A DNA stretch of 64,000 nucleotides from Heterohyrax brucei (lineage: Eukaryota > Chordata > Mammalia > Hyracoidea > Procaviidae). Numbering within the stretch: position 1 is the stretch's first letter; each line of letters begins with the position of its first letter. Below the pieces are notes generated by a model, which searched no databases, was not told the origin of the DNA, and worked only from the letters and a program-made list of their open reading frames with translations. Location of the stretch: contig CM053142.1 in assembly GCA_028571685.1 (NCBI GenBank), forward strand, positions 125,604,796 through 125,668,795, in the 5' to 3' direction. Below are positions 20,669 through 31,487 of the stretch, piece after piece. Position numbers and translations under genes: made by a program.

Positions 20669-22287
20669 TTTTTTTTATTACTATTAAATAAAAAATGAAA
20701 GTGTACATACTCTGTGCTTACAATATCAGGTTAAGATGGGAGGTGTACACAAGTTGTGTTGAAGTCCCATTGATATTGATCTTCTTACTAATGCGTGTTG
20801 TCATCAATTTCAACCAACCAAATTTCTAAAAACTATCTAATCTAAACTCTCGCCCCTCGCCCTTCCACTCTCCGACCCTCCACACCCTTGTAGCCATCAA
20901 AGAGTCTTTTCTGTTATGTATGAGTCTGCTTTTAAGTTTTTATCGTAGGAGTCTCATGTAATAATTGTCTTTCTGTCGCTGACTAGTTTCACTCAACATA
21001 ATGTTCTCCAGTTGAGACCAAATTGAGAGATGTTTCCTGCTATCATCATTGTTCTTTATCATTGCATAGTGTTCCATTGAGTACATATACCAAAGTTTAC
21101 CCATCCATTCTTCTGTTGTTGGGCATCTGGGTTGATTCCATCTTTTTGCTATCGTGAACTGTGCTGCAGTGAACATTTGTGTGCATGTATCAGTTGGTGT
21201 GAATGGCCTGGATTCTGTAGGATATATTCCAAGCAGAGGAATTACTGGGTCCAATGGTATATCTATATCCATTATTTTAAGGTAACATCAGATTGCTTTC
21301 CAAAGAGTTGGCACCATTCTGCAATCTCACAAACAATGTAGGAGAGTTCCAATCTCTCCACAGCCTCTCCAGCATTTAGTGTTTTGCATTTTTTGGATCA
21401 TGGCCAATCTTGTTGGGGTGAGATGGTATCTCATTGTCATTTTGATTTGAATTTCTTTAATAATTAATGATCGTGAGCATGTCCGCGTGTGTTTTTTGGC
21501 TGCCTGGATCTCCTCTTTAGAGAAGTGTCTGTCCATCTCCTTTGCCCATTGCTTAAATGGATGATTTGTCTTTTTGTTATTGATATTTTGTAGTACCTTA
21601 TAGATTATGAAGATCAGGCGTCGGTCTGACAGGGCTGTCAAATATTTTTTCCCATTCTGTAGGTGGTCTTTTAATTCTTTTGATTAAATCTTTGGATGAA
21701 CAGAAGTATTTGATTCTTATTAATTCCCATTTATCTATTTTCTGATGAATGTTTTGTTTGTCAGATTTTGAAGTCTGTCTATGTTGTGTATTAAAACTTC
21801 CATTGTTGATCTATTTTATCTTGGATGAGCTTTACCATTTTAGCTTTCATATTTAGTTGATTTGAGTTGATTTTTGTATAAGGTGTGAGATGGATCTTGT
21901 TTCAGTTTTTTGCAGATGGATATCCAATTATGCCAGCACCACTTGTTAAAGAGACTGTTCTTACCCCTGTTTAAAAACTTAGGACCTTTGTCAAATATCA
22001 GCTGTTCATAGGAGGATGGTGGCATCTCTGGGGTCTCTGCTTTGTTCCATTGGTCTATATGTCTCTTTTTGTACCAGTACCAGGCTATTTTGACTACTGT
22101 GGCAGAGTAATAGGTTTTAAAATCAGGTAGTGAGAGGCCTCCCAGTGTGTTCTTCTTTTTCAGTAGTGCTTTACTTATTCGGGGCTTCTTCACTTTCCAA
22201 ATGAAGCTGATAATTTGTTTCTCCAACTTGGATTTTTTAGTTACTGAGTCTGGACCTGTCCTTCTTGACATCGATCTTCCTGACATA
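20669..22287 (-). mobile_element. L1 LINE, ORF2 C-terminal part and 3' end, antisense
   Basis: Minus strand: ORF2 enters near 22287. The frames at 22295-21840, 21641-21327 and 21272-20940 are consecutive parts of ORF2, separated by frameshifts. The first contains the thumb-side block [18 protein letters not shown]. The second ends in the zinc-knuckle-like [14 protein letters not shown], cut short after its histidine. The third has DPVIPLLGIYPTESRPF. A shortened 3' UTR ends in an A-run (T-run on the plus strand near 20669-20690). It is 5' truncated and cannot encode a protein. Confidence 0.85.
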
Positions 22288-22734
22288 ATAAACATTTCAA
22301 TTCCTTATTTATATTTATGTATTTGTAGATAGGCATTTAGATTGTACAATGTGGCTCCAACAGTTCTGAGAATCTCTGGTGTCCGAACTCCCACATTAGA
22401 GAACTTCACTAACTAGTGGGCTTTGATCCAGTGTAGAGGGGCTGAATGCAATAGTTCCTCTCTCCTTTAATTAAAATGCTGGCTTCCAGACTCAGACCTT
22501 TAGCCACACTCAACTGGAATTGGGGTTCTTCTGGGATTCTGCTAGGAAAAATGCATGTCTTAGTGGAGTTTTCATTTGTATGGTGTTGTATATTCCTCAT
22601 CTCTTTTATACCTTCCAGAAATTCTTTATTGTTGTGATCTATTGGCATTCTTTCTACTCCTTTAAAAATGGGATAAATTTGCATCCAATCAGTCAAAAGT
22701 GTGCTTATATTATATAGCTAAAAGTAAGCAAACA
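22288..22734. other. Unassigned, with a 95-codon minus-strand open frame
   Basis: Directly upstream of the truncated L1. The minus frame at 22696-22409 reads TDWMQIYPIFKGVERMP at its start and then DHNNKEFLEGIKEMRN. I do not recognise it as L1, RTE or a cellular family. There is no promoter, start context or splice site of note. It may be part of an old mobile element. Confidence 0.35.
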
Positions 22735-22925
22735 CTGACAATATTAATTGAGCATTTCTTAACAGTACTCAGTAAGCTAAGTATTTTACACGTATTTTTC
22801 TCCTAATTTTCATAACAACTACTGAAATAAGTATGTTATTATGCCTAATTTACAAAGGAGGAAGTAAAGGGTCTAAAAGTTTAAGGAACTAATTTTAGAC
22901 TTCACAATAAGTAAACAGTATTTGA
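22735..22925 (-). repeat. MIR SINE, antisense
   Basis: Antisense MIR order is clear: 'gagcatttcttaacagtact', 'taagtattttacacgtattt', 'ctcctaattttcataacaac' and a downstream 'tacaaaggaggaagtaaag'. Confidence 0.75.
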
Positions 22926-22983
22926 CAAAGAAATTGAGAGCATTCTCTTGACAACTTTAGCCTACATTCAGAACCAGCCAGAT

Positions 22984-23138
22984 CAAACCATTGCCATCGG
23001 AGTAGATTCTGACTCACAGTTACCATACAGCTGACAGTGGAACTGCCCATAGGGTTTCCAATGAACACCTTACGGATTTAACTGCCAAACTTTTGGTTAG
23101 CAGTCATAGCTCTTAACCACTACAGCATCAGGGTTTCC
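22984..23138 (-). repeat. AfroSINE copy, antisense
   Basis: Antisense tail at 22988-23020, body 'cccatagggtttccaatgaa' and head 'cttaaccactacagcatcag' ending near 23138. Confidence 0.88.
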
Positions 23139-23224
23139 TTACTCAAAACAGAGCTAGAAAAATTTCCCTATGAGTTTTACTTAGCTTTTTAAATATCACC
23201 TGTGAAAAATTTGAACATGTTATA

Positions 23225-24305
23225 CAAGGTCCGACAATTAAGTTCACAAATTTACTTGTTCTAAGTGCTACATACCTCATTGCTGAATATCACTACGGTT
23301 GCTTTCAAAGTACTCCCCTTAGGAAGCTATGCACGGATTCCAGCTCCTAGTCCACCCTTCACAGCAATTTTAGAGGTGTTTCTGGAATGGCCATTGCACA
23401 CACTGACAAGTTCACCAACTTAATTGTATAGTTGTCTGTGAGAGGGAGTTTGTCACAGATTGAACTGTTACCCCCCAAAAGTATGTGTAGCCATGTGACA
23501 GGGCAATGGTTCCCAATATTTTATGATTGTCCTCATTTTGTGATTTTCCTGTGCTGTATGTTAAAGGATTAGGGTGGGACTGTAAATCCCTTCATAGGAT
23601 CACTTCTGTGCTCCACTGTAAAGGGAGTTTCCCTGGAGCATGGCTTGTACCACCCTTTATCCTTTCATCCTACAAGAGATGAGAGGGAAGCAAGCTGAGA
23701 GTTGTGAACCCCAAACCACCAAGAAAGCGGCAACAGGAGAAGAGCATGTTCTTCAAACCTGAGGTTCCTGCACCAAGATGTTCCCTGGACAAGACTGATG
23801 CAACACAAGGACTTTCCTCCCAGGCTGACAAGCAGGAAAGCCTTGCACTGAAGCAGACATCCTGAATTTGGACTTGTAGCCTTCTGGACTGTGTAAGAAT
23901 AAACTTTCCTTTGTTAAAGCTGTCCACTTTGTGATATTTCTGCTAGAGCAGCACTAGCTAACTAACACAGACTTTTTAGCCAGTAAACATACAACTGTAT
24001 TGGAACATCCTCACTACTCACCAGACCTGGCCCCCAGTGCCTTTTTTTCTTTACCCAAAGATAAAACAAATACTGAAAGGAAAACATTTTGATGACATTC
24101 AGGACATCAGGGATAATATGACAACACCTCTGATGGCCATTTCATAAAATGGGTTCCAAAATTGCTTTACAGGGTGGACTAGGTGCTGGCATCAGTGCAT
24201 AGCTTCTCAAGTGGAGTACTTCGAAGCTAACCATGGTAATATTCAGCAATGACATATGTAGCACTTTTTTCAGGGTGAGTTCACAAACTTAATTGGCAGA
24301 CCTCA
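23225..24305 (+). mobile_element. Mariner-derived non-autonomous element, copy 2, split by a solo LTR
   Basis: Terminal inverted repeats of about 29 bases are visible: the left end starts aggtccgacaattaagttc at 23227 and the right end, read on the minus strand, starts aggtctgccaattaagttt. TA dinucleotides flank it at 23223-23224 and 24306-24307. Without the LTR it is about 557 bases, the same as copy 1. At 24012-24059 the plus strand reads HYSPDLAPSAFFSLPK, the mariner motif that carries the third catalytic aspartate of the DD34D triad. Here that aspartate position is alanine. The element is inactive and internally deleted relative to a 1.3 kb mariner. Confidence 0.85.
23451..23969 (+). mobile_element. 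Solo LTR of an endogenous retrovirus (MaLR/ERVL-like)
   Basis: 519 bases beginning TGTCACAG and ending AACACA, i.e. TG...CA. The flanks gagtt (23446-23450) and gactt (23970-23974) fit a five-base target-site duplication with one change. The uninterrupted mariner copy 1 gives the empty-site sequence. A polyadenylation signal aataaa at 23898-23903 sits about 66 bases before the end, as expected in R/U5. No internal viral sequence remains. The 85-codon antisense frame inside is chance. Confidence 0.85.
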
Positions 24306-24472
24306 TATACTCCACAAAGTTCAGAGTAGCTGACCTTTGTATATAAATCCCTTTTAGTAAGAATCCCTAGTGTCCACTAGGATATAAACTTACATATCCA
24401 AGAGGGAAAAAGCAAAATTTTTTAAAACTTGAACTAAAACTGGATAGACTATACTTACAGTAAAAAAATAAA
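24306..24472. other. Unassigned short spacer
   Basis: Between the mariner element and the L1 target-site duplication; nothing recognised. Confidence 0.5.
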
Positions 24473-26054
24473 GAATTTTTTCCGCCAAAAAACACATGCG
24501 GACATGTTCATGATCTTTAGTTATTAAAGAAATTCAAATCAAGACAACAATGAGATACCATCTCACCCCAGCAAGATTGGCCATGATCCAGAAAACACAA
24601 AACAACAAATGCTGGAGAGGCTGTGGAGAAAGTGGAACCCTCCTACACTGTTGGTAGGGTTGCAAAATGGTCCAGCCTCTTTGGAAGGCAATCTGGCGCT
24701 TCCTTAAAAAAATGGATATCAATATACCATTTGACCCAGTAATTCCACTACTTGGAATATATCCTACAGATTCAAGGCCTTTCACACCAACGGACACATG
24801 CACCAGAATGTTTACCACAGCACAGTCCATGATAGCAAAAAGATGGAATCAACCCAGATGCCCAACAATAGAAGAATGGATAGGTAAACTATAGTACATA
24901 TACTCAATGGAGCACTACGCAATGATAAAGAATAACGATGATTCCAGGAAACATCTCCTAACCTGGTTCCAACTGGAAGACATTATGTTGAGTGAGAGTA
25001 GTCAGCGACAAAGGGACAAATACTGTATGAGACCTCTACGATAAGACCTCAAAAACAGACTTGTGTATGGAAGAAAAGACTCTTTCACAGCTGCAAGGGA
25101 GGGGATGGAGGGAGAGGGAGGGGGGAGGGGTTTAGTTTAGATAGTTACTAGAAATCTAGTTGGGAGAAAGCAGTGATAGCACACATTAGAAACAAGAACA
25201 ACATTAAGTGGACTTCAGCATAACTTGAGTAGTCCTTCCATCTTAACTCAATACTGCAAGGATAGAGTAGCTGGGGCAGGGGGCGGGGGACCATGCTCTT
25301 AAGTGAATTCCAGGCGAATTGGCACAACTAGCGTTTTGCTAAGAGAGCTCTCTGAACGCCACATCGGTGAGTGGCGTCTGGGGTCTTAAAAGCTGCCAAG
25401 GTGCCATCCGAGGACACAGCAAATGGTCCCAATTCAGCAGGAACGGATGCTCACCGAGGACCAAAATGACATGCGGTAAAGACAACCGAGAAGACAGAGA
25501 GACCCACAAGAGTGGGTGCCTACATTGACTTGGGACTGGAAGAACCGGATGGTGCCTGGCCACCACCAGTGATAGCCACGATGGAGCTCACAGAGAGGAG
25601 TCTTACTGGCAACACAAGAATAAAAAGGGGTGCATCCTGAGATCTCCACTGAAAGACCTCAACTGATGGTCCAGTGGTTTTGGGGTTCCTCTGAGAGCAT
25701 GGCCCCCGGCCCTGATGCTGCCCTTTCCCATAAATTATAACAAAGGTCCACTCTTTGGACAGGAATGGATTGGACTTGACAATGTAGAGCGACCACATAT
25801 TGGAAGCACTTTGTGGTTATAAACATCTACAGGATTTCATCTTGGTAACCTCTGGCTGGAGGAAGGGGAGTGGACGGAGAGGAGGGGAAAGGAGGTTGTT
25901 GGGAGGATGAGACATGTATGGAGCAGAGAGGAATAGTGTGCAGTCACTGGACAGGGAGAGCAGTGGAAGCTGCATATGGGTGGGCATGTAAATTTATACG
26001 TGAATGTACATTTTCACTCAGTTATGTTAAATAAAAAAAAAAGGAATTTTTTCC
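24473..26054 (+). mobile_element. 5'-truncated L1 (ORF2 C-terminus, full 3' UTR, A-tail) with target-site duplication
   Basis: The direct repeat gaattttttcc lies at 24473-24483 and 26044-26054, enclosing 1.56 kb. ORF2 enters near 24490. The frame at 24667-24894 (MVQPLWKAIWRFLKK ... IEEWIGKL) is the C-terminal end of ORF2, and a frameshift separates it from the zinc-knuckle region near 24600-24660. The 3' UTR runs from about 24900 to 26030, with a G-rich purine block at 25097-25130 and the 'ggggtcttaaaagctgccaa' block at 25380-25399. The tail is 'gttaaataaa' plus A-run. Antisense frames within it are shadows. Confidence 0.92.
25097..25132 (+). repeat. G-rich polypurine tract in the L1 3' UTR
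   Basis: Run of GGGA/GGAG units with several G-triplets and longer G-runs. G-rich tracts at this place are typical of mammalian L1 3' UTRs and can fold into G-quadruplexes; the fold is not demonstrated here. Confidence 0.7.
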
Positions 26055-26750
26055 AGTGGCTCTTAAATGTCTATTAATTTACCTTTTTCTTTTTAAATGA
26101 AATTCTGACATCAGTAATGCTATACTTGGGACTAAAGCCAAAAACATACAGGAAATTGACAATCAGCCTTCTCGTGAGAAATTAAGTCTTTTTCCTCCTC
26201 TCTTTTTATAAAAAAATAGATTTGGAACAAATATATACAAAAAGAAAATGTGAAAGTTATAAAACTTGAAGGTTTTCAAGCATCACTTCCTTCACGTGTA
26301 TGTCTTGTGCTCTTGCCACCAAACATAATTTTATATTCTGTATGTTCTCACTTGTTTTGATCTTCTTTCTATGTTTACTGTTGCCAGTTATTATGTTTTG
26401 TGATATAATGTTATTGATTTGGAAATTATACAGTTTATTGTAAGGCTAGCACCAAAACAAAAATTACAGTTAGTATTGGTTGAATATTCTCCCAAATAGT
26501 TTTTAAATGGATGGATGATAGAAAGATTGGAAAACAGTTAAATGAAGTTTACAAAGATTAAATGAGTAGTTTAAAAAATAAAATTGCATGTAACAGCACT
26601 ATACATATTATTTTTTGCAAACTTTTGAATTTACTGCATAGTCTGGGTGTTTTTCCAAAGCATAAATAACAAGCCAAGTTACAATGGCTGTAGGCTATTT
26701 GAATTTACACTTATGTGCTACAGTTTAGCTAAGCTTTTCCCTTTTAGTGG
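26055..26750. other. Unique AT-rich sequence
   Basis: About 700 bases with no supported gene or repeat. Confidence 0.5.
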
Positions 26751-26908
26751 GAAAGTCTGGTGGTGTAGTGGTTAAGAGTTTGGCTGCTAACAAACAGATT
26801 GGCAATGCAAACCTACCAGTTGCTCCTTGGAAACCCTATGGGACAATTCTACTCTGTCCTGTAGGGTCACTGTGTGTCAGAATCTACTCAATGGCAATGA
26901 ATTTATTT
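26751..26908 (+). repeat. AfroSINE copy
   Basis: Head 'ggtgtagtggttaagagttt', body 'gctccttggaaaccctatgg' and tail 'cagaatctactcaatggcaa'. Confidence 0.9.
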
Positions 26909-27139
26909 TTATCTCCCTTTTAATAACCATTTAAGATAGTTCATATTTTTATATATATTTTTAAACAGTACTGAGTTAACCTTGCACACCTTCCATTGTT
27001 TGTCTGACATATCCTCAGAATAAACACCTGGTTTGCAGGGTGACCTCTGTATCAGCCAACTTGCTCACTAGACAAGTTACTCAAATTTATACTCCAAGAA
27101 AAAGTATATACTGAGACAGCTTTCCCTTCTCACTATGCC
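26909..27139. other. Unassigned sequence
   Basis: Nothing recognised. Confidence 0.45.
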
Positions 27140-27620
27140 AAAACGGAATGTAATTACTCTTTTATCCTTTTCTATATAATACTATTTTTAACTTAATCTC
27201 TTTGTTTTACTTGATTTATATGATTTCTAGTGACTCTGAGCATCTTTTCATAAGTTCTTAAAATATATCATTTTTTAGAAAATTCCCTTTTGGTCCTGTT
27301 TTCACAGTTTGTTAGCAGTTTTCCTGTTGAATATGATTTTCTTTTTAGTAAGGCTATTAGCTCTCCATGTCTTACATATTTCACATTTTTTTCCAATTGC
27401 CCAAGTTTTAATGTTGCTCATAATGTAACAAACAGAAAGTTTTTAATTTTTAGTCGATTAAGTTCATCTCCTTTATGCTGTCCTTTGTGTCATGCTCAGA
27501 AACATTGCCTCATATTTACTTTTCCTCTGAAATATTTAGAGTATCACTATTATTATTTGAAACTTTTCATCTCACATGAAATATGTTTAAGTATAAATTT
27601 TAAGGAAGGGAATAAATTTT
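27140..27620 (-). mobile_element. Old L1 (L1M-type) ORF2 fragment, antisense
   Basis: T-rich plus strand with 'tctgagcatcttttcataag' (27235-27254), the usual antisense of the ORF2 C-terminal region of old mammalian L1. The 110-codon frame at 27290-27622 is on the wrong strand for ORF2 and is not a gene. Confidence 0.6.
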
Positions 27621-27664
27621 AACCTTACTTTGTTTTGTTTCAAATGATAAGCCATTTCCTTCTT

Positions 27665-27890
27665 TGTTTTGCAAGTATTTATGGAGCATCTACTAAGGGC
27701 CAATCAAAGTGGAACACAGTTGTGAACTAGACAAGCATAGTCTTACCCTGCGGTGCTTACAATTTAGCAAAACAGAAAAACAAATACAGCCAAGTACAAA
27801 CATTGTAGTTAGTGTTACCAAGCAAAGAATTGGTACTCTGATGCAGGAAAACACCAGAAGGGCAAATTTAGACACAATGGTCTCTCAGAC
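27665..27890 (-). repeat. L2 LINE fragment, antisense
   Basis: 'ttatggagcatctactaagg' (27679-27698), then 'ttaccctgcggtgcttacaa' (27743-27762): the antisense of the L2 3' region. Confidence 0.65.
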
Positions 27891-27965
27891 CTAAAAACTC
27901 AGAGAACAAAAAACAGCGAGCCAGGCAAAGAGCAGCTATGAAAAGAGAATATGTAAAGAAGACAC

Positions 27966-28128
27966 AAAAAACAACCCAGTGCCACTGAGTCAATTCCAAC
28001 TCATAGCGATCCTATAGAACAGAATAAAATCACCCTGCAGAGTTTCCAAGGAGCACCTGGTGGATTAGAACTGCTGACCTCTTGGTTAGCAGACGTAGCA
28101 CTTAACCACTATACCACCAGGGTTTCCA
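27966..28128 (-). repeat. AfroSINE copy, antisense, nearly complete
   Basis: Antisense tail 'tgagtcaattccaactcata', body 'gagtttccaaggagcacctg', head 'taaccactataccaccaggg'. One of the best-preserved copies here. Confidence 0.92.
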
Positions 28129-28229
28129 AGGTGAGAAACTCTGCAAGGTATCCAAGGAGCTGAAAAGAAGCTGTGTGTACTTCCTTTTTGTAAAGCATGT
28201 GGTGAGGTCTTGTACTTGTTATTTTTACT

Positions 28230-28603
28230 AGGTTATCTTTTCCTCATTAGCAATCAGGATAATACAGATTAAAATCACAATTACATTATACTAGCAGATT
28301 AGCAAAAGTTTTAAATTCTAAAACATTTTGCTGAGAATGTGGAACACTGGGAGCTCTCCTATTCTGCTTGTTAGCACATAAATGGATAGAACCACTTTAG
28401 AAAACAGCTTTGCATTGTCCAGAAAAGTCGATGATACACAGCCATGTCTTTGAAATTCTACTCCCGGCCATATGCTCTTGAGAAACTCATGCATGTATGT
28501 CCAAAATGTCCATACGATAATATTTACAACAGAATTGGAAAAACACTGACAGTAATATGGATAATAAGCAAATTGTGGTATATTGTACAGTGAAATATTA
28601 TAC
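28230..28603 (+). mobile_element. Old L1 (L1M-type) ORF2 C-terminal fragment, sense
   Basis: 'atggatagaaccactttaga' (28382-28401), 'aattctactcccggccatat' and 'gcaaattgtggtatattgta' (28569-28588) follow the closing part of old L1 ORF2. The 142-codon minus frame across it (28746-28318) is an antisense shadow. Confidence 0.65.
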
Positions 28604-28770
28604 TTGTTAGGTGTCATCAAATCATTTCCGACCCATAGCAGCCCTATGGATAAATTAAACCAAAGACTAATTGGTCTTGTGCCAACCTCACAATCACTGC
28701 TCTGCTTAAGCCCATTATTGCAGCCACTGTCAGTCTGTCTCATCATTCACCCTCCACTTTACCAAGCATA
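28604..28770 (-). mobile_element. RTE/BovB-type LINE 3' end, antisense
   Basis: 'gttaggtgtcatcaaatcat' followed by 'ccgacccatagcagccctat', then 'ccctccactttaccaagcat': the antisense 3' end shared with 40757, 60495 and 63113. Confidence 0.8.
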
Positions 28771-28798
28771 AAGTCCTTCATGAGTGAGTCTTTAATTG

Positions 28799-28991
28799 AG
28801 ACATCGGGATTGGAGGAAGATTGATTAACAACCTACAATATTCAGATGATACAACCTTGTTAGCCAAAAGTGAAGAGGACTTGAAGCACTTACTGACGAA
28901 GATCAAACACTATAGCCTTCAGTATGGATCACACTTTAACTTAAAGAAAACAAAAATTCTTACAGCTGGGCCAATCAACAACATCATCTGA
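28799..28991 (+). mobile_element. RTE/BovB-type LINE reverse-transcriptase core, sense
   Basis: Translates to IGGRLINNLQYSDDTTLL, then AKSEEDLKHLLTKIKHYSLQYG, up to a stop at the end of 28991. YSDD at 28839-28850 stands where the RTE reverse transcriptase has YADD; both catalytic aspartates are kept and the alanine is serine. It lies 30 bases from an antisense RTE 3' end, so two parts of RTE face in opposite directions. Confidence 0.85.
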
Positions 28992-29062
28992 TAACCTGAT
29001 CTCTTGTCTACATCATTACAAAAGCTTAAGCCATAAGACAGGGACTTTCTTTGTTTTGCAAC
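28992..29062. other. Spacer
   Basis: Short spacer before the MaLR-like provirus; nothing recognised. Confidence 0.5.
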
Positions 29063-29523
29063 TGCCTTAGTCACCTAGTGCTGCGGTAAGAGTAAAACCA
29101 CCTGGGAATGGCTTTACCAAAGAGATTATTTTCTTTACAGTAAAGCAGGCTTAAAAATCCAAATTTAGGGCCTCAGCTCCAGGGGAAGGCTTTCTCAGTC
29201 AACCTTCTTCCTCTACACTAGGAACTTCTTCCCACAGGGACTCCAATGCAAAAGAACACAGTCTGTTCACAGCACTACTTCCTTGATGGTATGAGGTCCC
29301 CAAATCTCTCTGCTCACTTCTCTCTTTTCTATTCCAAGAGATAGCCTCAACATAATCCAAGTTCATAGATTGAGTTCTGCCTCACTAACACAGCTGTAAC
29401 CGTTCTCCCTCAATAACGTCATAGAGGCAGGATTCACAACATCTGTGGAGGGGGGAATCACCCAATCATGGCCCAGCCAAACAGATACACACATTCTGGA
29501 GAGACACAATTCAATCTACAACA
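29063..29523 (-). mobile_element. MaLR-like provirus, first LTR, antisense
   Basis: Begins TGCCTTAG and ends CTACAACA. It contains 'agctccaggggaaggctttc' (29176-29195), shared with 2961-2980, and the block 'atcatggcccagccaaacag' near 29465. In the element's own orientation this is the 3' LTR. Confidence 0.7.
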
Positions 29524-30401
29524 CCCCACCCTTTGCCCCCCACCAAAAAAAAAATCACATCCTTGCAACATGGAAAACATACTAAAATCATAACAAAAGT
29601 CTTCATGTCCAAAATCTCAGAGTTTCTATTCATCTGTGAAATCTGGAATACAAATTGTCTACTTCCAAAGGAAAAATGGCAGAACAAGCACAAGCTAGAC
29701 ATTTGCATTACAAACGGGAGAAACAGTAGGGAAAGAAGGGATAACAGGCACCAAGCAAGTCAACAGAACACATTGCATTAGCCCTCAAAGCTTTGAAAAT
29801 AATCTATTCTCTGAGACATTTTACGCAGTAGCCCTCCCTCCATAGCCCTGTTATTGACCAGACTCTCCAAGTTCTGCATGACGGCCCCTTGGCACTTAGT
29901 TTCAGCTCCACCTTCCAGGCCCACTGGGACAGCAACTCTGCTCCTTTGGCTTTAGGGACCACACTCTTTGAAGTCTCAGCAGCCATGGCTCCACCTTTTA
30001 CTTTGGGGCCATACCTTTTCAGACCGAGGCAGCTCAGCTCCTTCACTGTTCATCTCTTCAACTTCTGTTTCCTGTAGCCTCCCATCTCCTCACGTTTCAC
30101 ACCTGCATCTGCCCTGAATAGGCAAGAATTCCAAAGCTCAGCATCTCCACCAACAGGTGCTTGGAGGCTCCACACTCCACTAGGAAGCCTCCTGCACACA
30201 GGCACTGAGCTCTTTCCCTCTGTGAGTCAGCTCCAGCACTGTCTCACATTGGTCCCCTGGTTCTGCTTCTGGTGGTTCACTGCTGCCACTTCCCTGCCAC
30301 AGCAAGTTCTCTGCTGCTCCTGGTGATCTATCTACTTAGTTTCAAAACCACTTCTACATTTTAGGTATCTGTTAAAGCAGCACTCCACTCTCGGTACCAA
30401 A
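29524..30401 (-). mobile_element. MaLR-like provirus, internal region, antisense
   Basis: Lies between two LTRs of the same family. The stretch near 30346-30400 ('aaccacttctacattttagg', 'ctctcggtaccaa') matches the recalled antisense of MaLR internal sequence next to the 5' LTR, and the C/T-rich block 29870-30330 is typical of it. MaLR internal regions carry no functional genes and none is seen; small frames on both strands are short and unrelated to viral domains. Confidence 0.6.
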
Positions 30402-31068
30402 GTCTTAGTCTTCTAGTACTACTGTAACAGAAATACCACATGCTGATGGCTCTAACAAAGATAAATTTATTTCTTCACAGTAAAATAGGCTTAAAGTCCA
30501 CACTCGGGGTCTTTCCAATTTTTTCAATTGTTCTTCTATTATCTAATTTCTTTAGTTCTGCTCTAATCTTTAGGATCTGTTTTCTACTAGGACCTGAGGA
30601 GTTCCTCTATTGCTGTCTCTCTACTTGCTCAAGCTGTAGGGTTAGTTCTTTGGTTTGGGTTCTTTCTTCCTTCCAGATGTGTGCATTTATAGAGATAAAC
30701 TGACCCCTGAGCACTGCTTTGGCTGTATCCCATAGATTCTGGTAGGAAGTGTTTTCATTCTTATTGGAATCCTCAAATTTCTTTATTTCACCCTTGATTT
30801 CTTCTATAACCCACGGCTTTTTGAGCAAGATGTTCAGTTTCCGTGAGTGCTAATTTCCATGCATGTTTTTTCTGCTACTGATTTTGACTTTTATGGCTTT
30901 ATGGTCTGAGAAGGTGCTTTGCAATTTTTCAATGGTATGGATTTTGTTGAGATTTGCTTTATGTCCTAACAAATGGTCTATTCTGGAAAATGTTCCATGT
31001 GCTATGGAGAAGAAGGTGTAGTTGTCTGCTGATGGATAGAAAGTTCTGTATATGCCAATGAGGCCTAG

Positions 31069-31293
31069 TTAGTTAATCATGGCAATAAGATCTTCTGTGT
31101 CTCTGTTGAGTTTTGTTTTAGATCTGTCCAATATTGAGAATGGAGTGTTGAAGTCTCCCACTACTATTGTGGAGTGATCTATCTCATTTTTGAGAGTAGT
31201 CACTGTTTCTTCGATGCATTTAGATGCTCTAATATTAGGTGCATAAATATTTAATATTGTTAAGTCCTGCTTGTATATTGAACCTTTCAGCAA
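31069..31293 (-). pseudogene. L1 ORF2 endonuclease fragment
   Basis: 74 open codons covering part of the apurinic/apyrimidinic-type endonuclease of ORF2, with TILNIYAPN and VVGDFNTPFS. The latter corresponds to the family motif containing the conserved GDFN residues. The domain continues upstream in another frame (to about 31480) and is interrupted there by a nested L1 3' end. No complete endonuclease is encoded. Confidence 0.82.
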
Positions 31294-31487
31294 TAGTGTC
31301 CATCATTGTCAATGATGGTGGATTTTACATTAAAATCTGATTTATCTGAGACTAGTATTGCCACACCTGCTCTTCTTTGTTTATTGTTAGCTTGGTATAT
31401 ATTCTTCCATTCTTTAATTTTCCGTTTGTTCATATCTTTAAGTCTAAGGTAAGTTTCTTGTAAGCAACATATAGACAGGTCATGTCT

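Noticed and set aside
23446..23974. Possible retroviral provirus with genes.
   Set aside because: Only a single LTR with near-identical five-base flanks; no internal sequence.
28318..28746. 142-codon minus-strand frame.
   Set aside because: Crosses an old sense L1 fragment and an RTE 3' end; no domain and no gene signals.
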